Of a DNA stretch of 64,000 nt, positions 1 to 8,206 are shown piece by piece. Position 1 is the first letter of the stretch; each line of letters opens with the position of its first letter. The stretch covers positions 99,071 through 163,070 of the forward strand of contig JAPLGS010000141.1 of assembly GCA_026390015.1 (NCBI GenBank), read 5' to 3'. Position numbers and translations under genes: made by a program. The stretch comes from Chloroflexota bacterium (GTDB lineage: Bacteria; Chloroflexota; Anaerolineae; Anaerolineales; Villigracilaceae). The notes beneath the pieces were generated by a model. That model did no database searches and was not told where the DNA came from. It worked only from the letters and a program-made list of their open reading frames with translations.

Positions 1-1
1 G

Positions 2-931
2 CCTGAGTTGGGCAAAGCCGCGCCGCGCGCATTGGACGACTCAGCGATCGTGAATATCAACGGGCAACGACTCGCGCTGACAACTGACTCACACGTTGTC
101 TCACCGCTCTTCTTCCCCGGTGGAGATATTGGCCGCCTCGCGATCTGCGGTACGGTCAATGATCTGGCGATGGTGGGAGCTAAACCCATCGCGCTTACTT
201 GTGGATTTGTTATAGAAGAAGGATTGTCGTTTGAGATTTTGCAGCGCGTGGTTCAATCTATGCGTGATTCAGCGGCGGAAGCGGGCGTCTACATCGCGGC
301 GGGTGATACGAAGGTTGTCCAAAAAGGCGGCGCGGACAAACTCTTTATCAATACCGCCGGCATTGGATTTGTTGAATCTACGATCAATATTTCCGGCGCA
401 AACGCGCGAGTGGATGATGTGATCATCATCTCCGGCACACTGGGTGATCACGGCATCGCGGTCATGTCTGCGCGAGAAGGATTAAATTTTGAAACCGATT
501 TGAAATCAGATGTCGCGCCGCTCAATCATCTTATCGCGGCGATGATCCAGGCCGGCGAGATCCATGTACTGCGTGATCCAACTCGCGGCGGACTGGCCAC
601 TACCTTAAATGAAATTGCAATTCAATCAAATCTCACTGTTGAATTGCAGGAGACTGCGCTGCCTGTCAAGCCACAAGTGCACGCTGCCTGTGAAATGCTT
701 GGCTTTGATCCGCTGTATGTTGCCAATGAAGGGAAATTGGTTGCATTTGTCAAAGCCGAAGATGCCGAAAAAATCCTTTCGGTCATGCACCAGACCAGAT
801 ACGGGGAAGAGGCGGTCATCATTGGCAAAGTCGTCCAAACAAAAAATCCGCACGTCAGGTTGCGGACTGCAATCGGGGGAACTCGTTTGATCGATATGTT
901 GCCCGGGGAAATGCTTCCGCGAATTTGTTAA
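2..931 (+). CDS. hypE: Hydrogenase maturation protein HypE (5'-truncated by window edge)
   Basis: HypE converts the carbamoyl group delivered by HypF to a C-terminal Cys into thiocyanate, the source of the CN ligands of the NiFe-hydrogenase active site (family knowledge). Seen: an AIR-synthase-like fold with LDDSAIV near the left edge, GGDIGRLAICGTVNDLAM, RDPTRGGLATTLNE in the C-terminal domain, and the diagnostic C-terminal PRIC whose last Cys carries the modified group. The frame is open to base 2, giving about 309 visible residues. HypE proteins are about 330-350 long, so a short N-terminal part with the true start lies outside the window. The TTG at 8 is probably not the start. The other hyp genes would be expected to the left. 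It converges on manA with only a few bases between. Confidence 0.95.
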   Translation, partial: PELGKAAPRALDDSAIVNINGQRLALTTDSHVVSPLFFPGGDIGRLAICGTVNDLAMVGAKPIALTCGFVIEEGLSFEILQRVVQSMRDSAAEAGVYIAAGDTKVVQKGGADKLFINTAGIGFVESTINISGANARVDDVIIISGTLGDHGIAVMSAREGLNFETDLKSDVAPLNHLIAAMIQAGEIHVLRDPTRGGLATTLNEIAIQSNLTVELQETALPVKPQVHAACEMLGFDPLYVANEGKLVAFVKAEDAEKILSVMHQTRYGEEAVIIGKVVQTKNPHVRLRTAIGGTRLIDMLPGEMLPRIC

Positions 932-936
932 TATGA

Positions 937-1881
937 TCAGGCGCTGGCTTTCAATGCGCGGCAATCTTCCAGCGGATAATATTGATAAGCGCCTAAGCTG
1001 GCCGGTATCAGCGCGGTTTCGTATTTCGCAAGTTCAATCCTCTCTGTCTCAGTTTGCAGGCGGGCTTTTCCTTCGATCATTGTTATTGTATGAAAAGTTT
1101 CGTTTTTAGTATCAAGCTCAATCGGATGGGTGGCGGCCGCGAGTAACTCCAAGGTAAAATATTCACATTGCACGAGCACTTCACGCGTGCCATCTCCGCA
1201 AACAGGCGGGGGAATTACCGGGGAGGAGAAATCGGCCCGCGTTACTTGAATTGACTTTTCGATATGCAAGCGGCGAGTTTCTGTTTGCGGACGTCCCCAA
1301 TCATAGACCCGATACGTAAGGTCAGACGTCTGTTGAACTTCGTAAACGAACAAGCCTGGCCCCAACGCATGCAGTGTACCAGCGGGCATAAAAATAGTTT
1401 CGCCCCGCGCTGCTGAAACATATTGTAATTTCTCAGCAACTGTCCCATTGCGGATGTCATCCGCAAGTTCATCGGCAGATGTGTTCGGTTTCAATCCTGC
1501 GATCAGTTTTGAATCGGGCTGAGCATCCAGAATGTGCCATGCTTCAGTCTTGCCAAATTGAGCGGAGCCTTCCAATTTAATGGCTTGCTCATCGTTGGGG
1601 TGCACTTGCAAGGATAACCATTGTGAGCAATCGAGCAGTTTCACAAGGATTGGAAATCGCAGACCGCTGCGCGCAAGAACCCGTTGACCGAGCAGATCAG
1701 CACCAAATTCAAGCGCCGCTTTGCCGAGAGTTTTTCCAGCCAAGGCTCCCGTTTCGATTCGATCTCCTTCCCAAACCACCCAAGCCTCGGCAGTCGGATT
1801 ATGCCCCGGGCGTAAACGGTCACCGCCCCAGACGTAATCACGATATTCGGGGATCAATTTCAAAAAGGAGCTCAGACCCAT
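937..1881 (-). CDS. manA: Mannose-6-phosphate isomerase, class I (short Bacillus-type)
   Basis: Interconverts fructose-6-phosphate and mannose-6-phosphate, giving mannose for glycan precursors or allowing its catabolism. Seen: the cupin zinc-site motif QVHPNDEQA, then GKTEAWHIL, and a C-terminal cupin-like half. The length of 314 residues fits the short single-catalytic-module form found in Firmicutes and many other bacteria rather than the 390-residue enterobacterial form. I chose the ATG at 1881 because GGAGG lies 8 bases upstream; an ATG at 1896 is in frame but has no such site. The gene converges with hypE, and the M20D gene lies 29 bases upstream on the same strand, so the two may be co-transcribed. 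Confidence 0.9.
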   Translation of the reverse strand: MGLSSFLKLIPEYRDYVWGGDRLRPGHNPTAEAWVVWEGDRIETGALAGKTLGKAALEFGADLLGQRVLARSGLRFPILVKLLDCSQWLSLQVHPNDEQAIKLEGSAQFGKTEAWHILDAQPDSKLIAGLKPNTSADELADDIRNGTVAEKLQYVSAARGETIFMPAGTLHALGPGLFVYEVQQTSDLTYRVYDWGRPQTETRRLHIEKSIQVTRADFSSPVIPPPVCGDGTREVLVQCEYFTLELLAAATHPIELDTKNETFHTITMIEGKARLQTETERIELAKYETALIPASLGAYQYYPLEDCRALKASA

Positions 1882-1910
1882 TTCGAAAACCTCCATGATG
1901 CAATTGGAAT

Positions 1911-3326
1911 TTAAATATTGAGCGGCGGTTTTGTTCCGGGCGGGATCGGGGAAATATAATTTGCCGCAGCACGTTTTTGTTTGAATTCTGTTTTTGCTTG
2001 TTCCCGGACTTTGTCGTTTTGCATGAATTCCACCGCACTCAACGCCATAACTTTACCAGCGTATAACATGCCGCGCTGGCCTATTCCCATGCTTCCTTGC
2101 GCAACGATCTGCCATGAATGGCCGGGTGAGCCTAAAGCCCAGCAGGTGGTGAATATCTGTCCCGTGGGAACAACCCATGAAACGTCGCCAACATCGGTCG
2201 AACCGGGCAGAACGATCTCGGATTTGAAGGGCGGCAGAATATCTTCGTACAGAACAATACCTTTAAGTGCGGCAACGGCTTTCGAATCCAAGCCATAAAT
2301 ATATGCACTTGTCTCAAGACTGTCTGCCGGTATAGACTTGGAAAGCTCGCGCGCAAATGCGTGTTCTTCGGAATTGAACTTTGGCGCGCCCACTTCGATC
2401 AACTTGGATTGCAGGATTTCGTTTATGGTTTCATTCAGCAGCATATTAGACATGCCCGAATGCACAACAATATCGAGCTCGGTACCGGTCATCAAGGCCG
2501 CACCTTTGGCAATATTTTTGACTCGTTCGAATAATGCATCCAGTTGATCGGTGCGCGGTGCGCGCACGCTGTAAAGTGATTCCGCTTCGGCGGGGACCAC
2601 ATTCGGGGCGATCCCGCCACCGTTGATGATCACGTAATGTACACGCGCGTCGGGAATCATGTGCTCGCGTAAATAATTGACGCCGACATTCATCAACTCG
2701 ACTGCGTCTAGCGCACTGCGACCGTTGAACGGGTCTGCCGCAGCGTGAGCAGTCTTGCCGTGAAATTTAAATGATACGCGATAGTTGGCAAGGAAGTTTG
2801 CATACAGTGTTCCGTTGAACATATCAGGATGCCAGGTCAGGCAGATATCTACATCATTGAATACGCCAGCGTTTGCCATGAAGGCTTTGCCGCCTCCGCC
2901 TTCTTCTGCGGGGCAACCAAAATATTTAATCATGCCTTTCACTTCGCCCATATCCATGGCTTGCTTGATCGCCATACAGGCCGCGAGGCCGGCCACGCCA
3001 AGCAGGTTATGTCCACAGCCGTGGCCGGGCGCGCCATTCGCGAGCGGCTTCTTATATGGAACGCAATCCTGACTCAGTCCCGGTAGAGCATCGAATTCAC
3101 CGAGGATGCCGATCACGGGGCCATCTGCGTTTCCGTAGCTGGCAACAAAAGCGGTTGGAATATCCGCCACGCCACGCTCAAGTTTGAAGCCTCCTTCTTC
3201 GAGTGCATCTTCCAGCGCTTTTGAAGATTCAAATTCTTTGTATCCCAATTCTGCATATCCCCAGACTTCATTGCTGAGGTGGGTGAACATCGAGCGGTTT
3301 GATTCGATCCATGTTGTGAGATCCAT
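1911..3326 (-). CDS. M20D-family amidohydrolase, AbgB-like
   Basis: Zinc-dependent amidohydrolase of the M20D/AbgB group, cytoplasmic, which removes acyl or aminobenzoyl groups from amino acids or dipeptides. Seen in order: GEFDALPG, GHGCGHNLLG (metal-binding Cys-Gly-His), PAEEGGGGKAFM (catalytic Glu pair), HAAADPFNGRSALDA at the dimerisation domain, and STDVGDVSW near the C-terminus. All the residues expected for activity appear present. The 471-residue length is normal for AbgB-like proteins. The ATG is preceded by AAGGAG at a good distance. There is no AbgA partner or AbgT-type transporter beside it, so the substrate is unknown; an indole-acetyl-amino-acid or N-acyl-amino-acid hydrolase is equally possible. 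Confidence 0.85.
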   Translation of the reverse strand: MDLTTWIESNRSMFTHLSNEVWGYAELGYKEFESSKALEDALEEGGFKLERGVADIPTAFVASYGNADGPVIGILGEFDALPGLSQDCVPYKKPLANGAPGHGCGHNLLGVAGLAACMAIKQAMDMGEVKGMIKYFGCPAEEGGGGKAFMANAGVFNDVDICLTWHPDMFNGTLYANFLANYRVSFKFHGKTAHAAADPFNGRSALDAVELMNVGVNYLREHMIPDARVHYVIINGGGIAPNVVPAEAESLYSVRAPRTDQLDALFERVKNIAKGAALMTGTELDIVVHSGMSNMLLNETINEILQSKLIEVGAPKFNSEEHAFARELSKSIPADSLETSAYIYGLDSKAVAALKGIVLYEDILPPFKSEIVLPGSTDVGDVSWVVPTGQIFTTCWALGSPGHSWQIVAQGSMGIGQRGMLYAGKVMALSAVEFMQNDKVREQAKTEFKQKRAAANYISPIPPGTKPPLNI

Positions 3327-3548
3327 TTTATGCTCCTTTAGCTTTTGAAGAGAGACGCGCTAATTTACTTATGGGGTTTATCGGAATGTTCATTTCTGGC
3401 TCGCCGTTTGTGAATAATTTTATCATTAGTACTGAGGTACTGGAAATATGCCCTTATTTAGCTAGAAGTATTAGAATAGGTTAAGAGTGCCAAAAGGCAG
3501 GTAACTTTTTTTAAGCTTGGAGCGACTAATATTCAAAGGAGATAAAAA

Positions 3549-4112
3549 ATGTCCAAAAAACTATTTAATTTCTTTACTACAATGTTCGTAATATTCGGTA
3601 TGCTCGCTACTACTTCTTCAGCTTTGGCTGATAGTAATAAGGGCGGCAGCAAAGGTGAGGTGAGCGGTACTATTTCGGCTGTTGGTGCAGACAGCCTCAC
3701 GATCACACCCAAGAAAGGCGGTGCTGCAATTACTATAACTGTTGACCCATCAACCCGCATCCGACGTGATGGTAAAACGGCCATGCTCAGCGATCTGTTA
3801 GTGGGCGAAAGAGTTGAAGCCAAATATGATAAGACATCTTTGATCGCCAGCAGAATTGAAGACAAGGCGAAAGTTGCCAAAAGCGATTCGAAAAAAGGTG
3901 AGATCAAAGGGGCTATCTCTGCGATAACTCCTGGAACTGTAACCATCACCCCCAGCAAAGGTGGCGCGGATGTTGTGCTAATGATTGACTCTAGCACACG
4001 TTTTGAACGCGGCGTTCTTCATATAACTTTTGCAGACCTTGTAGTCGGTGATAAAGTTGAAGCCAAGTTTAATCCGACGACGATGCTCGCAACCAAGATC
4101 GAAACCAAGTAG
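3549..4112 (+). CDS. Secreted DUF5666-type beta-repeat protein
   Basis: A 187-residue exported protein of unknown function. Seen: an N-terminal signal peptide (Lys-Lys then a hydrophobic run, likely cleavage after the ALA near residue 27), then two related domains at about residues 36-96 and 107-186. Each has the pattern GEVSGTISAV...SLTITPKKGG...ITVDPSTRI...DLLVGERVEAKYD, which matches the DUF5666 (OB-like small beta-barrel) repeat. The two copies look like an internal duplication. AAAGGAG precedes the ATG. The gene is isolated on the plus strand between two minus-strand blocks. There are no catalytic residues to point to, so a structural or ligand-binding role outside the membrane is the most that can be said. 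Confidence 0.75.
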   Translation: MSKKLFNFFTTMFVIFGMLATTSSALADSNKGGSKGEVSGTISAVGADSLTITPKKGGAAITITVDPSTRIRRDGKTAMLSDLLVGERVEAKYDKTSLIASRIEDKAKVAKSDSKKGEIKGAISAITPGTVTITPSKGGADVVLMIDSSTRFERGVLHITFADLVVGDKVEAKFNPTTMLATKIETK

Positions 4113-4133
4113 ATTCCATTTATTGGTAAAAAA

Positions 4134-4167
4134 AACTCGCCCCGAAGATTTATCTTCGGGGCGAGTT
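4134..4167 (-). terminator. Rho-independent terminator after rsmD
   Basis: A perfect 16-base inverted repeat (arms reading AACTCGCCCCGAAGAT and its complement) with a minimal TT centre. On the minus strand it is followed by a T run (an A run at about 4127-4135 on the plus strand), so it terminates the long minus-strand run ending with rsmD. On the plus strand it may also slow transcription from the DUF5666 gene, but there is no T run on that side. Confidence 0.85.
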
Positions 4168-4170
4168 CCA

Positions 4171-4728
4171 TTAATTCAGGCGGTCGTAAAAAATGATCAA
4201 GGTGCTTCCATATTTTCTTTGATCACTCTCGCCAAAATTTTTTAGCTCAAGCTGTTCGTATTCTTTCGGGTCAATTTGGACAATGACAGTGCCGTCATTG
4301 GTCAGCCAGTGAATATTTTCATCCACCAATTTCAAAGCTTTCGACCACATTTCCTGGTATTGCGGCGGTGCAATATAAATATATTCGAACTGCCTGTCAA
4401 CTTGCGCCGACAACATGCTGAACGCGTCGCCTTTGCGAACCTCGGCTTGTTTGACAAAACCACACTGCTCAATATTTTCTTTGATGGTTTCAACCGGCGC
4501 ACGATTCAGATCGGAAAAACGGACGAAGGTCGCGCCGCGACTCAACGCTTCAATGCCAATCGCGCCCGTCCCCCCAAACAGATCCCACCAATTAGAATCG
4601 ATCACATCGCCGGCGAGGATGTTGAACAAGGCTTCCTTTACACGGTCCATGACCGGGCGCGTGCTATCGCCGGGCACAGACTTCAGTTTTCTTCCTCTTG
4701 CGGTTCCAGAAATGACTCGGACCGTCAT
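4171..4728 (-). CDS. rsmD: 16S rRNA guanine-N2 methyltransferase RsmD-like
   Basis: RsmD methylates G966 (E. coli numbering) in 16S rRNA using S-adenosylmethionine. Seen: RVISGTARGRKL at the N-terminus, RPVMDRVKEALFNIL, and the SAM-binding loop DLFGGTGAIGIEALSRGA. Length 185 is normal. Odd point: the catalytic motif expected as DPPY or DPPF reads IAPPQY (Ala120-Pro-Pro-Gln-Tyr), so the Asp/Asn usual at the first position is an Ala. All other family features are intact. The start overlaps the stop of the URO-D gene by 4 bases (ATGA), implying translational coupling, and the gene ends just before a strong terminator. Confidence 0.88.
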   Translation of the reverse strand: MTVRVISGTARGRKLKSVPGDSTRPVMDRVKEALFNILAGDVIDSNWWDLFGGTGAIGIEALSRGATFVRFSDLNRAPVETIKENIEQCGFVKQAEVRKGDAFSMLSAQVDRQFEYIYIAPPQYQEMWSKALKLVDENIHWLTNDGTVIVQIDPKEYEQLELKNFGESDQRKYGSTLIIFYDRLN

Positions 4729-5699
4729 TCAACGCTCCTGCACGCTGTAACTAAATTTCCATGTGACGCAGTGATGGGAACTACGCAGCCAGTGCCGAGG
4801 ATGAAACGTTGACCCCCAGTCTGTTGGATGGCATCCGCCGCTTCTTGCTTAACCTTGGCCTGTTCCTCGAGCACGAGAGTCTCCTGTCTCAAGCCGCCGC
4901 ACAGCGCACCCTTAAAGAGACTCTGCGCCTCAGCCAGTGAAGGGTAAGTTTCGCGGTCATGCCAGTTGACGATCTGAAAATTGAACATCCTCAACAATGA
5001 GAAATATACATCCTTGCCATGCAGGTGAAGCATATTGCACCAAAGATCATTCGTGGTTTCGAGCACCTGTTGATCATATGGCAAGCCGAAGGTTCTATAT
5101 TCATCCAGTGAAATGACGCTTGCCTGTGCATGTTGAACGGCATAAAAGACTCCGTCCACGCCAACATCGCATACGGCTTCAATGAATTTTGCTGTGGTCT
5201 TCGCGATGGTTTCCAATCCCTTCATCACTGCTTCGGGATGTGTGCGGATATGACTCAATAGCAATTCGTTGCCTGCCAAATTTTTCGCCTGTGAAAGCGG
5301 ATTGAATATCGTTTGGATCAGCGGAGTCTCCGGGCTGAGATTCTGTCGAATGAGACGGAGACAGGCTAACTGTCCGGCAAGATGCGGGGAGGTTGGGTCG
5401 AGCGCCGTCAGCTTTTCCCAATCTGCTGGTTCATGGATCACGCGTTTTGTATATCGCCGTGAGCCCTCCGAGTCTCCCGTCCATTGATCTTCCACTCCCC
5501 AGCCTCTGACTGCAAACGAAGAAGCTGGCGTGACTTTGACAATGTCGAAATCATATGTGTTTTGAAAATGCAAAGTGGAGGCCGCGAGGAGCTCGGGGTT
5601 TTGATCGTCCACTGGGAAATGCCGCCATAAGGCAATGGGTGTGCGGTCTGGTTTTTCGTCATTAAGGCATGCTTGGATTCGTTCACGGTGTGTGGTCAT
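4725..5699 (-). CDS. Uroporphyrinogen decarboxylase (URO-D) superfamily protein, probably not HemE
   Basis: A 324-residue protein of the URO-D/cobalamin-dependent methyltransferase superfamily. Seen: the family-type start HRERIQACLNDEKPDRTPIALWRHF, a central barrel with GVDGVFYAVQHAQ, a histidine in MLHLHGKD and the C-terminal FILGTGCVVP. The HemE substrate loop RQAGRYLPE is absent, so haem synthesis is unlikely; a methyltransferase-like or other tetrapyrrole-independent activity is possible. The substrate cannot be told from sequence. It lies in a tight operon, overlapping rsmD by 4 bases and starting just after the GNAT gene stop (4702-5703 boundary within a few bases). No corrinoid protein gene is adjacent. 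Confidence 0.8.
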   Translation of the reverse strand: MTTHRERIQACLNDEKPDRTPIALWRHFPVDDQNPELLAASTLHFQNTYDFDIVKVTPASSFAVRGWGVEDQWTGDSEGSRRYTKRVIHEPADWEKLTALDPTSPHLAGQLACLRLIRQNLSPETPLIQTIFNPLSQAKNLAGNELLLSHIRTHPEAVMKGLETIAKTTAKFIEAVCDVGVDGVFYAVQHAQASVISLDEYRTFGLPYDQQVLETTNDLWCNMLHLHGKDVYFSLLRMFNFQIVNWHDRETYPSLAEAQSLFKGALCGGLRQETLVLEEQAKVKQEAADAIQQTGGQRFILGTGCVVPITASHGNLVTACRSVE

Positions 5700-5702
5700 A
5701 TT

Positions 5703-6302
5703 TTATAATTTACTTTCCAAACGGTGTCTGAGATAAATTCCTTCACGGAATGTTTTTATAATTGTAAATCCATTTGCCAATGTCGCGGAGAGACTGGCCT
5801 TGTTCCAGGTCTCGATGCTGGCAAAAATTTTTTTGTATCCAGAAATACGCGCTCTATCCATTAATTCTTTTTGAAGGGTTCGCCCTATTTTTAGTCCGCG
5901 GTATTTTGGGTCAACGGAAAAATAAACACACTCGATCGCGTTTGCTTCGTTGTTCATTTGACCTTTGATGGTAATGCTTGAAACGATCAATTGAATAAAG
6001 ACGTGCGGGCGCGTAAAAAATAATTTTATGATCTGTTTAATGAACCATTTTTTATCGTCACTGAGTTGGGATGTGAGCGACTCGGGCTGCGGAGATGCGA
6101 TTCCATATCCGATCAATTCTCCGATGTCATCATCCTGTGCGTACACGCCGATCACGCGCCGATCTTTGTATGCTATTTCGAAATAACGAAGCACAAAGGG
6201 ATAGCCCAGTTTGGAAAGTAATCCGCGGTCTCCCATGTGGATCTCTGCGAGTCTCGGCAGGAGCGCGGGGTTGAGTTCGGTCAGGTTGTGAAGGGTGTAC
6301 AT
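5703..6302 (-). CDS. GNAT-family N-acetyltransferase
   Basis: A 199-residue acetyltransferase of the GNAT fold that would transfer an acetyl group from acetyl-CoA to an amine. Seen: beta-strand ECVYFSVDPKYRGLKIGRTLQKELMDRA, which contains the acetyl-CoA pyrophosphate loop (R-G-L-K-I-G-R), followed by KIFASIETWNKASLSATLANGF, typical of GNAT motif B. A longer in-frame start at 6368 would overlap the upstream gene by 67 bases. I prefer the ATG at 6302, which shares one base with the upstream stop (TAATG), the same junction style used elsewhere in this run. It is probably coupled to the FemAB-like gene and may acetylate a sugar amine, by context only. Confidence 0.78.
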   Translation of the reverse strand: MYTLHNLTELNPALLPRLAEIHMGDRGLLSKLGYPFVLRYFEIAYKDRRVIGVYAQDDDIGELIGYGIASPQPESLTSQLSDDKKWFIKQIIKLFFTRPHVFIQLIVSSITIKGQMNNEANAIECVYFSVDPKYRGLKIGRTLQKELMDRARISGYKKIFASIETWNKASLSATLANGFTIIKTFREGIYLRHRLESKL

Positions 6303-7324
6303 TATGCCAGTCCGCGCACGAGGTACGGCCCAATAGCCCGGACGATAAATGCAGGCATACGTTTCCAAACCGCGATCGCCAATTGGAATTTTGGATTCTT
6401 TTGATCAAGCGCAGGCAGGGCTTGCTCTGGCGCAAGCCAATGCCAGTATGCCAGCAGCTTTTTTTGCGGATGCCATTTCATCTTGAACACTTCATTGCCC
6501 GAACCCGCGAGACTGCGCCCCAGGTCAAAAGTATTTAATCCCTTTTGGATGCTGCGTTCGATCACAGACCAATACAGAAATTCACCCGCGTAATTTGAAC
6601 GAACATCCCTCAAAATATTTGCGTGCAAGTTGAAGACGGTATCTCCTTGATAGATAAAAACTCCTCCGCCTGCTATCTTCCCTTTGAGATCATACAAAAC
6701 GGCGAATTCGAGTGTGTCACCAAGAAACTCCGCCATTTTTTGCAGATAGGTTTTTGTATGATATGGCGAACCGAGTTCGTGCATACTGCGCGCCAGCGCT
6801 TCATAAATATCATCCAATAGATCGAGATGTCCAAAGCGAACAGTGAATCCTTTTTTTGTTGATTTGCGAACGTGGTTGCGGTGGTCTGATGAAAAATTTT
6901 TTAGAAGCGCCTCGCTGCCAGAAGATAGATCTATAAGATAGGTAAAATATGCGGGGTGTTGAATCCAGTTATCAGGCGGAGTGGTTTCGCCTTCGTCAAA
7001 GCGAATGGCGGCATATTCAACTTTGAGCTGCTCTGCCAGATGACTCACTTCAGTCAATAAAAAATTGCGGGCTGATTGTGTCTCGAAAGCGAATCCGCCA
7101 TAACTGCCAAAGGGTGCGCTCACAAGATAATGTCCGAAGACTGGGTGTTTTACTTCCACCAGCGAGATCGCTGCCAGAGGTTGCGAATCTTCTGTTGCGG
7201 TATAACGATAAACTTTATAGCCATACATCGTGTGGGCGAGGTTGGTCCAACTATCGAGGCCTGAGAAACTTAGTTTGCGCTCAAGTAGTGGATAATCTAA
7301 AGAGTCAACGCGCTGAACTTTCAT
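6302..7324 (-). CDS. FemAB-like/BioF2 GNAT acyltransferase
   Basis: A 340-residue protein with the double-GNAT FemAB-like layout found in exopolysaccharide clusters. Seen: HRNHVRKSTKKGFTVRFG in the middle (the typical N-x-R-K-A/S-x-K segment), AVLYDLKGKIAGGGVFIYQGD, and FDLGRSLAGSGNEVFKMKWHPQ at the C-terminal GNAT core, the FDFGR-S signature of this group. FemAB relatives transfer amino acids or acyl groups to cell-wall or glycan acceptors; the substrate here is unknown. It overlaps the deacetylase stop by 4 bases and the GNAT start by 1 base, so these three are one transcription unit. No membrane segment is obvious; the C-terminal stretch is hydrophobic and basic. Confidence 0.78.
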   Translation of the reverse strand: MKVQRVDSLDYPLLERKLSFSGLDSWTNLAHTMYGYKVYRYTATEDSQPLAAISLVEVKHPVFGHYLVSAPFGSYGGFAFETQSARNFLLTEVSHLAEQLKVEYAAIRFDEGETTPPDNWIQHPAYFTYLIDLSSGSEALLKNFSSDHRNHVRKSTKKGFTVRFGHLDLLDDIYEALARSMHELGSPYHTKTYLQKMAEFLGDTLEFAVLYDLKGKIAGGGVFIYQGDTVFNLHANILRDVRSNYAGEFLYWSVIERSIQKGLNTFDLGRSLAGSGNEVFKMKWHPQKKLLAYWHWLAPEQALPALDQKNPKFQLAIAVWKRMPAFIVRAIGPYLVRGLA

Positions 7325-8157
7325 TGATCACTCTCGATGATGTAGTCAGCAATCGTGGAGATCGGAAATGAACGCAAGAGCTCATTTAGAAAAGCTGACT
7401 TGCTGAACGTAAAAGGATACAGAAGAGGGTTCGCTAAAAGATCGCGAGCAAAACGCGCAGGCCATCGTTTAGGCGGAATAATTTCGTATGGATGCAGAAA
7501 GATGACCGGGCTTAAACCCGCTTTCAATTCTCTTTCGATTATCTTGAAAACAATGCGGGGGAAAAGTCCGCTCATCATGCTTGAGCCGTAGGGGAATTCG
7601 CCGCCGATTACAAGCGGTAGATTCATTCGGCGCGGCGCATGAATAGTTTTAGGAAGGCCGAGCAAGGGAAATGTGCTGACAGGTAACTCCCAAACATTGC
7701 CTTTGCATAAAATCGTTCCGGTTGGCGCGTAAAGCGATGAACTGTATAAAAAATTATTCTGTTCTAAAATTGGATAAACAGCTTCGATGGTGTTGATCAT
7801 CGGAGCGCGAAATCCGCGGACATTATATTTTGTTCGCCAGTCAATGGATTTTTGCAGATCGTATTCAATATCCGCAACGTTCGTGAGCGGGCGGTGCACC
7901 TGACAATGAAAACCAACTTCGTGCCCCGCGGCGGATAATTTTTGCGGCAGGTCAGGGTACCATGCCACCATTTCGCCGACCAGATAAATACTGGTTCTTA
8001 CATCTTTAATTCGTTCAAGCAGGGGTTCGAGCGCGTTCCGTGAAAAATTATCGTCCAATTCGCGGCGTTCAGCGGAAGTGAGGTTGTCATACCTGCGCGA
8101 AGGGGCGAACCATGATTCGTAATCTATTGTGAGTAACAATCTTGGAGTTGGACTCAT
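7321..8157 (-). CDS. Polysaccharide deacetylase (NodB-homology domain)
   Basis: A 278-residue carbohydrate esterase 4-type protein that would remove N-acetyl groups from a surface polysaccharide. Seen: LLLTIDYESWF (motif 1 with the metal or base Asp), GHEVGFHCQVHRPL (the His-x4-His metal motif) and RGFRAPMI (motif 3). It resembles the deacetylases found beside exosortase-linked exopolysaccharide genes. I use the ATG at 8157 rather than 8181: a TATAAT box at 8172-8167 sits so close that a transcript would begin at about 8160, after the earlier codon. This implies a leaderless or nearly leaderless message. Downstream it is coupled to the FemAB-like gene (4-base overlap). Confidence 0.85.
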   Translation of the reverse strand: MSPTPRLLLTIDYESWFAPSRRYDNLTSAERRELDDNFSRNALEPLLERIKDVRTSIYLVGEMVAWYPDLPQKLSAAGHEVGFHCQVHRPLTNVADIEYDLQKSIDWRTKYNVRGFRAPMINTIEAVYPILEQNNFLYSSSLYAPTGTILCKGNVWELPVSTFPLLGLPKTIHAPRRMNLPLVIGGEFPYGSSMMSGLFPRIVFKIIERELKAGLSPVIFLHPYEIIPPKRWPARFARDLLANPLLYPFTFSKSAFLNELLRSFPISTIADYIIESDQ

Positions 8158-8195
8158 ACGCGGAAGATTATAGCATGGCAAACTGGAGCAATTTT
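8158..8195 (-). promoter_or_regulatory. Promoter of the deacetylase-FemAB-GNAT-URO-D-rsmD unit
   Basis: A perfect minus-strand TATAAT at 8172-8167 lies 9 bases before the ATG at 8157. No convincing -35 hexamer is visible at 16-18 bases. Expected transcription start is at about 8160-8158, giving a leaderless mRNA. Confidence 0.45.
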
Positions 8196-8206
8196 TTTGA
8201 CGCGGA

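Noticed and set aside
3428-3499. Short inverted repeats AGTAC..GTACT and TGCC..GGCA upstream of the DUF5666 gene
   Set aside because: Four- or five-base arms occur by chance at this length; no known operator or riboswitch pattern is recognisable.
4276-4812. A 178-codon plus-strand open frame over rsmD
   Set aside because: Antisense shadow of rsmD and the URO-D gene; composition is not protein-like.
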